This document shows, piece after piece, positions 47,363 through 48,453 of a stretch of DNA of 48,453 nt. How positions within the stretch are numbered: the stretch's first letter is position 1; each line of letters begins with the position of its first letter. The DNA is taken from the IMG/VR virus record IMGVR_UViG_3300025168_000139, positions 1 through 48,453 of that record. One strand, 5' to 3'. This stretch comes from a virus. The position numbers and the translations under genes are program-made. The notes below the pieces were generated by a model. It was not told where the DNA came from and did not search any database. It saw only the letters and a list, made by a program, of their open reading frames with translations.

Positions 47363-48217
47363 ATGAGTTATACATTAACAACATTAAAAACAACTATACA
47401 GGATTATACAGAAAACACAGAAACTACTTTTGTTTCCCATTTAAGAGATTTTATTAGATCTACAGAAAATCGTATATTTAAAATGATTGATTTTGATGTA
47501 TTTCGTAAAAATGTTACCAGTGCCGTTTCTTCTTCTGACAGGTTCTTATCTGTTCCAGATGATTACTTAGCATCATTTAGTTTGTCTATAACTAACTCTA
47601 GTAATATTGAATTTTTGTTAGAGAAAGATGTAAACTTTATACAAGAGTACAATCCAAATGCATCAACAACAGGTGTGCCTAAATATTATGCAAAGTTTGA
47701 TGTAAGTAATTTTATATTAGCTCCAACACCAAACAGTAATTATTCTGTTGAACTTCATTATTATTATAAACCAACCAGTTTAGCGGACAGTACAATAGTC
47801 TTGACCGTAGGTGCCGCGAGCAGTTTTGCGGTAAACGAAGTAATCACAGGGACCTCTAGTGGTGCTACCGCTACAATTAGTTCTAAGAATGATGGCACAA
47901 ATCAGTTAACAATAGTGGTTCCAACAACCGCTTTTACAAATGGTGAAACAGTAACAGGTGGCACAACCGCTCATAGTTCTGCCATATCTGCCATATCAAG
48001 CGACACTACAACAACATGGTTAAGTAAGAATGCCTTAAACGCAATGCTTTACGGATCGCTCGTAGAAGCGTATATTTTTATGAAAGGTGAACCGGATATG
48101 ATGCAGTTGTATGAGAAAAGGTTTATGGAAGAAATAAGTAGATTAAAAGATTTAGGTGAGGCTAGGGAGAATGCTGATGCTTATAGGCAAGGATTACCTA
48201 GAAGACCAAGGACATAG
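47363..48217 (+). CDS. Phage adaptor / tail tubular-like protein with inserted beta domain
   Basis: A 284-residue protein. Residues 1-143 (TTFVSHLRDFIRSTENRIFK, VPDDYLASFSLSI, LHYYYKPTSL) and 213-284 (TTTTWLSKNALNAMLYGSLV, EAYIFMKGE) form the usual adaptor fold. Between them residues ~144-212 are a beta-rich insertion with NEVITGTSSGATATI and TNGETVTGG, a tail-type repeat motif. Forms part of the portal-tail connection. Confidence 0.75.
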   Translation: MSYTLTTLKTTIQDYTENTETTFVSHLRDFIRSTENRIFKMIDFDVFRKNVTSAVSSSDRFLSVPDDYLASFSLSITNSSNIEFLLEKDVNFIQEYNPNASTTGVPKYYAKFDVSNFILAPTPNSNYSVELHYYYKPTSLADSTIVLTVGAASSFAVNEVITGTSSGATATISSKNDGTNQLTIVVPTTAFTNGETVTGGTTAHSSAISAISSDTTTTWLSKNALNAMLYGSLVEAYIFMKGEPDMMQLYEKRFMEEISRLKDLGEARENADAYRQGLPRRPRT

Positions 48218-48227
48218 GAGATAAAAC

Positions 48228-48453
48228 ATGGCAACCTCAAATGCAGCAACCAACTATTTAGAAAGAAGATTATTACATTATATCTTCAAGAATAACTCGT
48301 TAAGTTTTGCAAGTCCTGGTGACAGCATTTATGTAGGACTAGCAACAGCCGTATCTGCCGCTGAAACAGGTTCAGTAACAGAAGCTAGTTTTGGTGGATA
48401 TGCTAGACAACAAGTAGCAGCAGCAAGTTGGACAACAATAGGTGCTGACTCAA
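48228..48453 (+). CDS. Tail-fibre-type structural protein, 3'-truncated
   Basis: ATG at 48228 with TAGGAGATA upstream; the gene runs off the right edge after 75 codons. The start MATSNAATNYLERRLLHYIF followed by GDSIYVGLATA and FGGYARQQVAAASW is typical of small tail-fibre-associated proteins of podoviruses (NYLE...VYVGL...GYARV). In this phage type it would be followed by the stabilisation protein whose 3' part opens this window. Confidence 0.75.
   Translation, partial: MATSNAATNYLERRLLHYIFKNNSLSFASPGDSIYVGLATAVSAAETGSVTEASFGGYARQQVAAASWTTIGADS

Noticed and set aside
1-48453. CRISPR array
   Set aside because: No series of evenly spaced, near-identical 20-40-bp repeats was seen; all repeats found are short tandem or inverted ones.
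1-48453. tRNA genes, integrase and attachment site
   Set aside because: No cloverleaf with a TTCRA loop and no tyrosine or serine recombinase motifs were recognised; a temperate lifestyle is not supported by this window.

Overview
This window is most of the genome of a lytic-looking, short-tailed marine bacteriophage. The DNA is AT-rich, genes are packed head to tail with ATGA/TAATG overlaps, and the protein set is typical of podovirus-like phages recovered from ocean surface water: a P22 gp10-like stabilisation protein, three very large internal virion proteins, a GH108 lysozyme, an SNF2-type helicase, an AEP primase, a UvrD-like helicase, a family A DNA polymerase, a GroES-like co-chaperonin and small DUF6321/DUF5872-like proteins. 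From memory, content and order resemble the HMO-2011-type phages of SAR116/SAR11 bacteria. The exact host cannot be read from the sequence. No integrase, repressor, tRNA gene or CRISPR array was seen.

Layout. Both edges cut tail genes: 2-1006 lacks its 5' end and 48228-48453 lacks its 3' end. The structural module therefore runs off the right edge and resumes at the left edge if the genome is circular or circularly permuted (inference). Left part: 2-13327 holds the tail completion protein, the internal (ejection) proteins and the lysozyme. 13295-14731 is a minus-strand SNF2-like helicase. 14828-21369 is the replication operon: a coiled-coil protein, an SSB-like protein, primase, UvrD-like helicase, a small ORF and DNA polymerase. 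21488-22178 is a ribbon-helix-helix protein plus a solo adenine methyltransferase. 22334-23892 holds mostly small minus-strand genes.

24160-32592 is an accessory region of mostly unknown proteins, with the terminase small subunit and a VRR-NUC-type nuclease embedded in it. Many of its genes form single-gene units bounded by GC-rich intrinsic terminators, each followed at once by a short conserved AT-rich promoter-like element and a GGAG ribosome binding site. 32673-33293 is non-coding, relatively GC-rich, carries three different tandem repeats and sits directly before the large terminase. 33294-48453 is the late head/tail operon: TerL, portal, small basic and membrane proteins, holin, GroES, scaffold, capsid proteins and adaptors.

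The main candidates for undescribed biology are RNA and regulatory elements that ORF calling does not explain: a consensus sigma70 promoter followed about 40 nt later by a terminator with no ORF (about 60-nt RNA, 26129-26189); a promoter plus three-hairpin intergenic RNA (22182-22337); a double-hairpin region before the holin (39345-39464); a perfect 15-bp inverted repeat and iterated motif upstream of TerS (26190-26439), with a copy at 23997; and the reiterated terminator-promoter cassette design. At the protein level the notable items are the degenerate 38-43-residue repeats in the 992-aa virion protein, a C39-like cysteine protease candidate, an EF-hand holin-like protein and a DNA polymerase with Leu at the position equivalent to E. 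coli Phe762.
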